A DNA stretch of 6,768 bases from Gammaproteobacteria bacterium (GCA_030621975.1 JAUXGQ010000079.1:1-6768), one strand, 5' to 3'. Numbered from the stretch's first letter, positions 1 to 6,653 are shown. Numbers and translations are program-made. Notes: generated from the sequence alone by a model not told the origin.

Positions 1-539
1 ACATGCCGGATACGAAGCGGCCGATCGTCGAAGGCGGCAAACGCCGGTTCGCTCGACGTCATACCTGGCGTGGCGGGCACGACCCGGAGATGGTTAAGGA
101 GGCCCTGGAGATTACCCTGGAGGAGCAGCCGCAACCGAAGATGCAGCAGCGCCGCTTCGTGCTGACGCTCACCAACGACGGAGCGGATCACTATGTGCCC
201 ACCGGTACGCCGGATCGCCATCTGACCGTGGAGCTGCGCTTGCTCGATGCCGGGGGTGGGGTACTGGAGGAGGAGCACCACACATTGAAGCGAACGATCA
301 TGTGGCGGCCGTTCATCCTGGACCTCTGGGATACCCGGTTGCCCCCCAAGGAACCGAGGGCCTACGTTTTTGAATTCGACCCGGTCCGGGAGCGGGGCGC
401 GGTGGCGGTCGAGGCGGTGGTGCGCTATCACCTGCTCGACGAAGCGAGGCGTAAGCGTATAGGCTATCAGAACGAGGAGCCGATCGCCTATGAGGTATTC
501 CGCAGCCGTGTATCCCTCAGCGGTTCGAAGCCAGGTTGA
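1..539 (+). CDS. C-terminal part of a probable multihaem c-type cytochrome (5' end outside window)
   Basis: The reading frame is open from the window edge to a TGA at 537-539. The ATG at 3-5 gives 178 residues but is probably internal, because no ribosome site can be seen and the product starts inside what looks like a domain. Residues about 19-33 (RHTWRGGHDPEMVKE) and 57-75 (T-N-D-G-A-D-H-Y-V-P-T-G and following) resemble the C-terminal region of multihaem cytochromes of the cytochrome c554/hydroxylamine-oxidoreductase-like type, where a His-rich segment precedes a beta-rich domain. There is no CxxCH haem motif in the visible part; those would lie upstream. H20, H26 and H63 could be distal haem ligands, which is inference. 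The family call rests on motif resemblance only. If right, the protein is periplasmic and takes part in electron transfer. An alternative is a stand-alone beta-sandwich protein of unknown function. Confidence 0.55.
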   Translation, partial: MPDTKRPIVEGGKRRFARRHTWRGGHDPEMVKEALEITLEEQPQPKMQQRRFVLTLTNDGADHYVPTGTPDRHLTVELRLLDAGGGVLEEEHHTLKRTIMWRPFILDLWDTRLPPKEPRAYVFEFDPVRERGAVAVEAVVRYHLLDEARRKRIGYQNEEPIAYEVFRSRVSLSGSKPG

Positions 540-553
540 AGGCATCGTGTAGG

Positions 554-804
554 GCTAGCCCGGATTTCTCACCAGGCGGACCGGCGCAAATAAACATATC
601 GCTTTGTTTCAGTGTGTTGGAGTATAAAAAGTGGTTGTCAGCCATCGACGGTCTGTCCTGTTCGGTTTTTGGTCCGATCTGGCTTCACATCTTGAACGAT
701 CGGCCTTGAACCAGAGTGTCGACTATGCCTCGGCGGCCGATCGTCCAACCTGCTTCGCCAGATCGACCCAAAAATCCGAACCCTGGTAAGAAGTCCGGGC
801 TAGC
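554..804. repeat. MITE-like imperfect palindrome with CTAG at both ends
   Basis: The two ends are inverted copies: 554-576 matches the reverse complement of 782-804 at 21 of 23 positions, including the perfect 11-mer GCTAGCCCGGA. Moving inward, 660-705 matches the reverse complement of 735-781 at about 36 of 46 aligned positions with one single-base gap. The innermost arms are 694-705 (gaacgatcggcc) and 735-746 (ggccgatcgtcc), around a loop of 29 bases (706-734). The left arm carries 83 extra bases (577-659) that have no partner on the right. CTAG stands at 555-558 and 800-803 and could be a 4-base target duplication, giving an element of about 241 bases at 559-799. There is no transposase gene inside, so the element would be non-autonomous. 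Matches were counted by eye and the parent insertion-sequence family is not identified. Confidence 0.7.
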
Positions 805-867
805 ATGCCAGCCGCGAACCGGTCCGGGCTTTGAAAGTGAAACAAGAACGCACAAGGGAGTAATTAA

Positions 868-2040
868 ATGTTCCAATCCGACGAACGCGGGCTCTCGACC
901 CGCTGCATCCATGCCGGCGAGCTGACCGATGCCCACGGTAGCCCACACACGCCGATTTATAACACGACCACGTTCGCATTCCCTTCGACCGCCGCCATCC
1001 TGGACGTGGTCGAAGGGCGCAAGGCGGGCAGTCTCTACACCCGCTATGGGCTGAACCCGACAGTTCAAGCGCTGGAGCAGAAGCTGGCAAGCCTGGAGGG
1101 CGCGGAAGCAGCTCTGGCCTTCGCCTCCGGCATGGCGGCGGAGTCGGCGCTGTTCCTGGCACAGGGTCGGGAGGGGATCGTCTGTATCGGCGACGCCTAC
1201 GGGGGCACCCTGGAGCTCATCGGCCAGCAGCTCCCGCTGCTCGGGATTCCCACCCATTTGCTGCTGGGGGATGAGCTGGAGCGCCTGGACGGCCTGCTCG
1301 CCGGCGGTGTACGGCTCGTGTTCTTCGAGACCCCCAGCAATCCCACGCTGGAGGTGTTCGACATCGCCGCCCTGGCCGCGCGGGCGCATGCCCATGGCGC
1401 CCTGCTGGCGGTGGACAACACCTTCGCTTCACCGGTGAACCAGCAGCCCCTGGCGCTCGAGGCCGACCTGGTGGTGCACAGCGCCACCAAGTACCTGGGT
1501 GGTCACAGCGACATCACGGCGGGTGCCTTGATGGGGTCAAAGGCGCTGTTGGATGTGGTGTGGCCCTGGCGCAAGAACCTGGGGCAGACCCCCGCCCCGG
1601 AGACGGCCGCCCTGCTGGCCCGGAGCCTGCGCACCCTGGTGGTGCGGGTGCGCCAGCAGAATATCTCTGCGTTGGCCATTGCCCGGGCCATGGAGGCCCA
1701 TCCACGGGTGTTGCGGGTCCTGCACCCTGGATTGGAATCCTTCCCTGGACACCCATTGGCCGTCCGGCAGATGTCGGGCTTCGGTGGCATGCTCACCATC
1801 GAGGTGGAAGGCGACGGGACAATGGCCGCAGCCATCGTGGATCGCCTGCGGCTGTTCGCCATCGCCGTCAGTCTGGGGGGTGTGGAGAGTCTGGCCACCC
1901 AGCCCGTGACCACCACCCATCACGGCCTCACCCCGGAAGAACGAGCGCGGCGCGGCATCAGCGATGCCATGATTCGCCTGTCCGTGGGCCTGGAAGACCC
2001 CCAGGACCTGATCGACGACCTGGAGCAGGCCCTCCGATGA
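868..2040 (+). CDS. PLP-dependent transsulfuration enzyme (cystathionine gamma-lyase / gamma-synthase type)
   Basis: A 390-residue protein, the normal length for the Cys/Met metabolism PLP enzyme family (fold type I, usually a cytoplasmic homotetramer). Visible family landmarks are Y57 and R59 (YTRYG), which bind the PLP phosphate of the neighbouring subunit; S87-G88-M89; Y111 (DAYGGT), which stacks on the PLP ring; D183 (VDNTFA), which contacts the pyridine nitrogen; K208 in HSATKYLGGHSD, the Schiff-base lysine; S335-L-G-G-V-E340-S-L; and R370 (IRLSVGLED), which binds the substrate carboxylate. G113 stands where methionine gamma-lyase has its cysteine, so that activity is less likely. Glu340 is shared by lyases and synthases, so sequence alone does not settle whether the enzyme cleaves or forms cystathionine, or uses sulfide with an activated homoserine. 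The start is supported by AAGGGAG seven bases before the ATG. It is the first gene of the operon, and its stop overlaps the desulfurase start. Confidence 0.9.
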   Translation: MFQSDERGLSTRCIHAGELTDAHGSPHTPIYNTTTFAFPSTAAILDVVEGRKAGSLYTRYGLNPTVQALEQKLASLEGAEAALAFASGMAAESALFLAQGREGIVCIGDAYGGTLELIGQQLPLLGIPTHLLLGDELERLDGLLAGGVRLVFFETPSNPTLEVFDIAALAARAHAHGALLAVDNTFASPVNQQPLALEADLVVHSATKYLGGHSDITAGALMGSKALLDVVWPWRKNLGQTPAPETAALLARSLRTLVVRVRQQNISALAIARAMEAHPRVLRVLHPGLESFPGHPLAVRQMSGFGGMLTIEVEGDGTMAAAIVDRLRLFAIAVSLGGVESLATQPVTTTHHGLTPEERARRGISDAMIRLSVGLEDPQDLIDDLEQALR

Positions 2041-3179
2041 CCCTGCCCCTGTACCTCGACTACAATGCCACCACCCCGGTCGCACCCGAGGTCGCGGATG
2101 CCGTCGAGCCGTACCTGCGGGAGCACTTCGGCAATCCTTCGTCCAGTCACGTCTTCGGCCGGCGGGCCCATGACGCGGTGGAGCAGGCGCGGTCCCAGGT
2201 CGCTACCCTGATCGGCGCCCGGCCGGGAGAGATTGTCTTCACCGGCTGCGCCACCGAGGCGAACAACCTGGCCATCCTGGGTGGGACCCGCGCCCTGCAG
2301 GAACGGGGGCGGCACCTGATCACCAGCGCCGTGGAGCACCCGTCAGTGTCGCAGCCCACGGCGCGCCTGCGTGCCGTGGGCTGGGAGGTAACGGTCCTGG
2401 GTGTCGACGAGTTTGGACGGGTGTCGCCCGAGGCGCTCGCGGCTGCACTGCGCGACGATACGGTGCTGGTATCGGTGATGCACGGCAACAACGAGGTGGG
2501 CACGATGCAGCCCATCGCGGAACTGGCGGCGCTGACCAGCCGCCACGGGGTGCCGTTCCACACCGACGCCGCCCAGTCCGTCGGTAAGGTCCGGGTGGAC
2601 GTCGGAGCGCTTGGCGTGGACCTGCTGACCCTCGCCGGTCACAAGTTCTACGCCCCCAAGGGGATCGGCGCCCTGTTTGTGCGCGAGGGCACGCCGATTG
2701 CCCCCATCCTGTTCGGGGCAGGACACGAACGCGGCCTGCGACCGGGTACGGAGAATGTCTCCCACATCGTTGGTCTCGGGGCTGCGGCGAGTCTGGCGCA
2801 ACGGCGGCTGCCCGCCATCAGCGACCGCCTGCGCGAACAGCGCGACGCGCTGAACCGGCGGCTGGCGGAGGCCATTCCGGGGCTGGTCCTGAACGGCCAT
2901 TCCGATGAACGATTACCCAACACATTGCACGTCTCTTTCCCAGGGGTGAGCGGCCGTGAGTTGCTTGCCCGGACGCCGTCGGTGGCCGCCTCGGTCGGCT
3001 CGGCCTGCCATGAAGAGACGGATGGGGTCAGCGGCGTGTTGGGTGCCATGGGCGTCGAGCCGGCACGCGCCCTGGGCGCGGTTCGTCTTAGCATCGGCGA
3101 GCCCACCACGGACGACGATATTGGCCAGGCGGCGGACGCGCTGGTGGCCACCTGGCGCGCCCTCAGGTCCCACGCATAG
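2037..3179 (+). CDS. Cysteine desulfurase (NifS/IscS family), possibly selenocysteine-lyase-like
   Basis: A 380-residue class V aminotransferase-fold PLP enzyme that would convert cysteine to alanine and hold the sulfur as a persulfide for Fe-S cluster, thiocofactor or sulfane-sulfur use. Landmarks: YLDYNATTP at the N terminus; T73-E74-A75-N76-N77; H101 (VEHPSV), which stacks on PLP; N151-N152-E153-V154-G155; D177 and Q180 (HTDAAQS); K203 in AGHKFYAPKGIGAL, the PLP lysine; R235-P-G-T-E-N; and C324 in SVGSACHEE, the sulfur-accepting cysteine. The SACHE context differs from the SACTS of classic NifS/IscS and recalls selenocysteine lyases (SVGAACHS type), so selenocysteine is a possible substrate. 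The frame is open far upstream, but the start is the ATG of an ATGA overlap with the preceding stop, with GGAG at 2022-2025; this implies translational coupling. No IscU, IscR or Suf genes are adjacent, so a housekeeping IscS role is unlikely. Confidence 0.9.
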   Translation: MTLPLYLDYNATTPVAPEVADAVEPYLREHFGNPSSSHVFGRRAHDAVEQARSQVATLIGARPGEIVFTGCATEANNLAILGGTRALQERGRHLITSAVEHPSVSQPTARLRAVGWEVTVLGVDEFGRVSPEALAAALRDDTVLVSVMHGNNEVGTMQPIAELAALTSRHGVPFHTDAAQSVGKVRVDVGALGVDLLTLAGHKFYAPKGIGALFVREGTPIAPILFGAGHERGLRPGTENVSHIVGLGAAASLAQRRLPAISDRLREQRDALNRRLAEAIPGLVLNGHSDERLPNTLHVSFPGVSGRELLARTPSVAASVGSACHEETDGVSGVLGAMGVEPARALGAVRLSIGEPTTDDDIGQAADALVATWRALRSHA

Positions 3180-3200
3180 CAGGATAAAGAGGAAACAGAA

Positions 3201-4133
3201 ATGCTACGTGTCTATATCACCCTTTTCGCGCTACTGATACCTACCCTGTCCATGGCCGGCGACCCGCTGCCGGCTCCGCGCCAGGTCTCCGACCATGCCT
3301 GGGCCTGGATCGGCCCCTATGGCCCGCCCACTCGGGAGAACGGCGGTTTCCGGATGAACCTGGGCTTCGTGGTGGGCCAATCCGCCGTGGCGGTCATAGA
3401 CTCCGGCTACGGTGGGGCGATGGCCGAGGCCATGCTCGCCCACATCCGCCGCATCACCGACCGGCCGGTGCGTCATGTGATCAACACCAATTCCCAGCCG
3501 CACCGGATCATGGGCAATCCGATATTCCGACGCGCCGGTGCCGAGGTGATCGCCGCCGCCGGGGCGGTTCCACGCATCGCAGCGGAAGGCCCAGCCTTTG
3601 CCGCTACCGTAGAGGGTGTACTGGGCCTGGAGGCGGGCAGCGTCGAGCCGCCGCGTGCGCCCGACCGGGCCATCGAGACGGAGACGGTGTTGGACCTGGG
3701 CGGAGTGCGGCTGATCCTGGTCCCGGTGGGTGATGCTCACACGCGGGGGAGCCTGGTGGCGAGGGTGGACCCGGACGGACTGGTGTTTGCCGGCGACCTG
3801 CTCTACGCAGGCCGCTTGTTGTCCATTCTATCGGAGAGCCGCGTGCAGGGGTGGATCCAGGCCTTCGGGCTATTACGGGAGTTTGGTGACGCACAGTTTG
3901 TACCAGGCCACGGCGAGCCTGGGCCGCTGTCTGCCTTCGAGCACTCCACGTATGAGTATCTGACGGCGCTGAAACGGCACATGGATCAGGCGGTGGAAGA
4001 AGGCATCGATCTGCAGGATGCCATCGGCTCCTTCGATCAATCGGGCTGGAAGGGGCTCGCGGACTTCGAGGCGCTGGCCGGCCGCAATGCCCACCAGGCC
4101 TATCTGCAGAGCGAGGCCGCGGCTTTCGAATGA
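3201..4133 (+). CDS. Exported metallo-beta-lactamase-fold protein (SoxH-like) with a degenerate metal motif
   Basis: A 310-residue protein. Residues 1-19 form a Sec signal peptide: R3, a hydrophobic stretch at 5-16 and a cleavage site after S-M-A19, so the mature protein is probably periplasmic. The MBL fold is recognisable from G55-F-V-V, V65-I-D-S-G (usually VIDTG), V93-I-N-T, G105-N106, D178-A-H180-T, V195-F-A-G-D199-L-L and F233-V-P-G-H237-G. The C-terminal pattern of F, L, R-N and A-Y-L (289-302) is seen in SoxH-like and quinoprotein-associated MBL proteins. The expected zinc motif HxHxDH after N-T is replaced: residues 95-106 read NTNSQPHRIMGN, so both first-site histidines and the Asp-His pair are lost, while H180, D199 and H237 remain. 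It could bind one metal differently, bind none, or belong to a subfamily with its own chemistry. AGAGGAAA precedes the ATG, and the 21-base gap to the desulfurase gene indicates one operon. Confidence 0.8.
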   Translation: MLRVYITLFALLIPTLSMAGDPLPAPRQVSDHAWAWIGPYGPPTRENGGFRMNLGFVVGQSAVAVIDSGYGGAMAEAMLAHIRRITDRPVRHVINTNSQPHRIMGNPIFRRAGAEVIAAAGAVPRIAAEGPAFAATVEGVLGLEAGSVEPPRAPDRAIETETVLDLGGVRLILVPVGDAHTRGSLVARVDPDGLVFAGDLLYAGRLLSILSESRVQGWIQAFGLLREFGDAQFVPGHGEPGPLSAFEHSTYEYLTALKRHMDQAVEEGIDLQDAIGSFDQSGWKGLADFEALAGRNAHQAYLQSEAAAFE

Positions 4134-4175
4134 TCCATTGGCGAAGATGAGAAATGGTACAGGGCCGTAGAAAAG

Positions 4176-4204
4176 GATCGGAACTGTTACGATCTGGCTT
4201 TTTT
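4176..4204. terminator. Weak candidate terminator between convergent genes
   Basis: GATCG at 4176-4180 can pair with CGATC at 4190-4194 across a nine-base loop. On the plus strand it is followed four bases later by a run of six T (4199-4204), inside a longer T-rich tract. The stem is only five pairs and it overlaps the stop codon of the minus-strand gene. It could end transcription of the sulfur operon. On the minus strand the tract downstream of the hairpin is only CTTTTC. This is a guess from shape only. Confidence 0.3.
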
Positions 4205-4633
4205 CTTCTTTTTTCGATACCCGGCCACCTGAAGGTGCGCTTTGTTATCCTCCAGCAAGACCAGGGTATGTTCGACATATGTCCTTGAGGTGATCTCGCC
4301 GTCGACATAGCTCTGCAGAAGCCCCACCCAGCTATCGTGTATGTCGCACTGGGACAGCTCTTCGTTGGGATCCAATGGACAGTCCTCACAGCGCTGTCCC
4401 GGCGCTTGTTTCGACACCATCCCCTTTTGCCAATCCTGCCGGTAGTTTTTGGCGTGGGCGGCGATCCACTCCAGGGCTCGTTCTCCGTTTTGCTTTTTGG
4501 GAAAACGGGATACATATTTCTCAATAGCCTTGATCTGGCGCTTTATGAATTCGTCGTTTGCGATGTCGAGTCGATCTTCCGCGACCACAAAACGTGCGAT
4601 TAGTGCCAGCATTGGATCGTCTACGATTGTCAT
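4187..4633 (-). CDS. Hypothetical small protein with a CxxC...C..H cluster and lysine-rich tail
   Basis: A 148-residue protein that I do not recognise. The frame allows a start 12 codons upstream (4669), but the ATG at 4631-4633 is preferred because AGGAG lies six bases before it (plus-strand 4640-4644). Residues 1-75 are charged and probably helical. Residues 82-99 contain C82-x-x-C85-P, C96 and H99, spaced like a zinc or Fe-S binding knuckle (RCEDCPLDPN, then LSQCDIHDSW). Residues 100-135 look helical (SWVGLLQSYVDGEI and following). The chain ends in RKKKKKARS, which could bind nucleic acid or acidic partners; that is inference. There is no signal peptide or membrane segment, so it is probably cytoplasmic. 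The gene is visibly less GC-rich than the operon to its left and converges on it. It shares a strand with the radical SAM gene, but 436 bases separate them, so co-transcription is uncertain. Gene call fairly sure; function unknown. Confidence 0.72.
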   Translation of the reverse strand: MTIVDDPMLALIARFVVAEDRLDIANDEFIKRQIKAIEKYVSRFPKKQNGERALEWIAAHAKNYRQDWQKGMVSKQAPGQRCEDCPLDPNEELSQCDIHDSWVGLLQSYVDGEITSRTYVEHTLVLLEDNKAHLQVAGYRKKKKKARS

Positions 4634-5069
4634 CCTTTTCTCCTGCCTACATCTGCGGTCATACCCCAAGGCGACCTTTCTTCTTTTTATGCCGACACCA
4701 GATCATGATGGTCTCTCATTCGGCTCCTCGAGAACCGGCATGTCGTGCCCCTGGATTTTCACCCGAGTATGCCAATAGTAACGAAGAATTCGGCGAAGCG
4801 CAGTTTACGCTTTGGAAGTCTCAGGCTGACCTCCGAATATACCCGCTACAGGGGGACTTTATACCTCATCCAGGGCGGATCCCTCCAATGAGGATTTCCC
4901 TCCAATCATTAGAGTTATATCCTCCTTGGGCGGGATTCCAGCAAAGCGTGAATTCTGTGCTGGGGGGAGACACCAGCAAAAATGAATCTTCCCTTGCTCA
5001 AGAATATGAACAAGGCCGTCAAGATGTATGAGGCCTCTGTTTGATCTGAGAGGTTTGGTTGCTGGGTTG
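4634..5069. other. 436-base intergenic region with no convincing gene
   Basis: It lies between two minus-strand genes. Open frames on both strands are short or lack family features. It holds several small inverted repeats: 4794-4800 with 4808-4814 (seven pairs including one G-T), 4938-4943 with 4958-4963 (CCAGCA/TGCTGG), 4959-4963 with 4973-4977 (GCTGG/CCAGC), and 5034-5038 with 5049-5053 (CCTCT/AGAGG). It also has a direct repeat, CCCTCCAAT, at 4881-4889 and 4898-4906. None is followed by a clear T-run on the minus strand, so no terminator for the radical SAM gene is called. The promoter of the small minus-strand gene is presumably here, but no good -35/-10 pair was seen. Confidence 0.5.
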
Positions 5070-6548
5070 CTATGACCTCGTCTGGATTGCGGCCATTCGA
5101 GGTGCTCCATTGTGACCTTTCTTGTGATCAACGCTTGATCTGCGACTGATGAAATCCCGAATCTCGGCTCTCCAAACCCTGGCCGCATTCCAGACACACC
5201 AGCGCAATTGTTGACGAACCTGGAAATCGGGGTGAGCGAGCATCCGCCAAAGAAATCGTGGCCGCAGGTGAATTGCCAATTCCGTTATCTTTACCATCCA
5301 AAACAATTGCCAGGGCTTGAGGTGTGGCGTTGCCAAGACCTGATGGCGAAAATCCCATTGCTTCTGATCATGGTCGATGATCTCCCGATCCAGGGTTTCG
5401 GCCCAGAATGGAGTCCAGTCCAGGGGAGTGACGTACATGGCGTTGAGCAGGTCCGGGTCATAGGCCAGGAGTCCCCGCCAGGATTGCCAGCCGCTTCGCC
5501 ATGACTCATCCTTCAGCCCGGTGACATGCCCGGCAATGGAGATGATGTTGTTCTGTTTGAGCAGACGGATGGCTCTGGCATCAGTGTATTCATCAGACCC
5601 CTTGCGAATATCGCGGATCACCTGGGGGTCGGTGGTCTCGATGCCAAGCAGGACCGCACAGAACCCCGCCTGCCGATAGAGGGGAAGCATGGCTTCATCG
5701 CGGCAGATGTCGGTGGCGCGAATGGCGGCGGTGAGGGAGACTGGAACATCTTCCGCCACCACCGCCTGCAGAAATCGGCGCCATTGTTTGGGAGAAGTGG
5801 TGGGGTTCTCATCGGCAAAGGTGAAAAAGCGCACCTTGTGTTCACGGTAGAGTTGCGCAATCTCAGCCGCCAACCGAACCGGGTCACGGTGTCGCCAGCG
5901 TTTCCAGAAATCTCGCTGACCGCAATAGCTGCATTGATGGGGGCAGCCTCGGGAAAACTGGATCACGGCAGCGCGATCATATCCCCAGCATTGATGCCGG
6001 TCCCAGCTATCAATCAATTCCCAGCCGACCCTGTATTGATCCAGCTCTTCAATCAAACTAGCGGGAGGGGTCTCGACGATTTCATGGCCATGGCGAAAGG
6101 AGAGTCCCTTGATGCTGTGGATGTCGGCTTGTTTGTCGAGTGCTTCGGCCAACTGCACGACGATCGCTTCTCCTTCACCCCGCACGATGATGTCCACCTG
6201 GGGAGCCTGCTCAAGGGTGGTGTGGGCGTGGTAGGTGGGGTGAACCCCGCCATAGACAGTGATCACTTTGGGGCAACGGACCTTGATGGCGGCCATGAGC
6301 CGAAGGCAGGTCCCATGGGCTGGAGTGGAACCGCTGTGACCGATCATCACAACAGCAGGGTCGAAGGCGGCAACGCGGTCGCTGATCTCAATGTCGCTGA
6401 GTTGCAGGGCCTCGGCATTGGTCAGGCCAACCTCATGACCCGCATCAATGAGCGGGCCGCCGATGGAGAGCATCCCCAGTGGAACCTGTGGCCCCATGCC
6501 GTGGATGGAGTTGGCTCTGTAGGCCGGGTTGATTAGGAGTATCCTCAT
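5070..6548 (-). CDS. Cobalamin-binding-domain radical SAM protein, BchE-like (Mg-protoporphyrin IX monomethyl ester anaerobic cyclase family)
   Basis: A 492-residue protein with two domains. Residues about 1-140 are a B12-binding Rossmann domain: MRILLINPAY, P23-L-G-M-L-S-I-G-G, G70-H-S-G-S-T and Y99-G-G-V-H-P-T-Y-H, then V122-R-G-E-G-E. Residues about 190-400 are the radical SAM barrel with C202-x3-C206-x2-C209 (RGCPHQCSYC), which holds the 4Fe-4S cluster that cleaves S-adenosylmethionine. Segments such as GQRDFWKRWRHRDP, FADENPT and HQVLATPH match the family annotated as anaerobic oxidative Mg-protoporphyrin monomethyl ester cyclase. Typical BchE is somewhat longer, and this protein may be a paralogue with another substrate, such as a B12-dependent methyltransferase. 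No base-off DxHxxG motif is seen. The ATG at 6546-6548 follows a purine-rich AAGGACAGGATC. A 336-residue open frame on the opposite strand is a shadow. No bch, crt or puf genes are visible, so a role in pigment synthesis is not shown by context. Confidence 0.82.
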   Translation of the reverse strand: MRILLINPAYRANSIHGMGPQVPLGMLSIGGPLIDAGHEVGLTNAEALQLSDIEISDRVAAFDPAVVMIGHSGSTPAHGTCLRLMAAIKVRCPKVITVYGGVHPTYHAHTTLEQAPQVDIIVRGEGEAIVVQLAEALDKQADIHSIKGLSFRHGHEIVETPPASLIEELDQYRVGWELIDSWDRHQCWGYDRAAVIQFSRGCPHQCSYCGQRDFWKRWRHRDPVRLAAEIAQLYREHKVRFFTFADENPTTSPKQWRRFLQAVVAEDVPVSLTAAIRATDICRDEAMLPLYRQAGFCAVLLGIETTDPQVIRDIRKGSDEYTDARAIRLLKQNNIISIAGHVTGLKDESWRSGWQSWRGLLAYDPDLLNAMYVTPLDWTPFWAETLDREIIDHDQKQWDFRHQVLATPHLKPWQLFWMVKITELAIHLRPRFLWRMLAHPDFQVRQQLRWCVWNAARVWRAEIRDFISRRSSVDHKKGHNGAPRMAAIQTRS

Positions 6549-6653
6549 GATCCTGTCCTTGTCTGGAAAATGGGGGCGAAGAAGACCGCCGATGACCAGG
6601 ACAGGAGCAGGGAGTGTGCCAGGGGCTGAATGGCAGGGTTTGAGGGGTGTGGC

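Noticed and set aside
552..561. GGGCTAGCCC as a stand-alone terminator of the cytochrome gene
   Set aside because: It is a loopless palindrome with no following T-run and is better explained as the end of the larger inverted repeat.
685..1395. Minus-strand 236-residue open frame over the start of the operon
   Set aside because: It overlaps the palindrome and the PLP enzyme gene and has no family features; it is a coding shadow.
1560..2036. Long upstream extension of the desulfurase reading frame
   Set aside because: It overlaps the transsulfuration gene in another frame, has low-complexity Gly/Pro/Arg-rich composition, and the homologous protein begins at MTLPLYLDYNATTP at 2037.
4202..4688. 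Same 12-mer TTTCTTCTTTTT at 4202-4213 and 4677-4688 on either side of the small minus-strand gene
   Set aside because: The tracts are low-complexity and one encodes the lysine tail. I looked for a decayed second copy of the gene upstream and the translated frames gave no convincing match.
4691..4724. Nested hairpin GCCGA/TCGGC with ACCA/TGGT inside
   Set aside because: No T-run follows on either strand and the arms are short; it could arise by chance in a sequence of this length.
4859..5197. Minus-strand 112-residue frame overlapping the end of the radical SAM gene
   Set aside because: It begins inside the radical SAM coding sequence and shows no domain; an internal ATG with a modest ribosome site exists, but nothing else supports translation.
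5526..6536. 336-residue plus-strand open frame opposite the radical SAM gene
   Set aside because: It lies entirely antisense to a gene with clear domains and motifs and shows no recognisable features; it is a shadow of GC-rich codon use.
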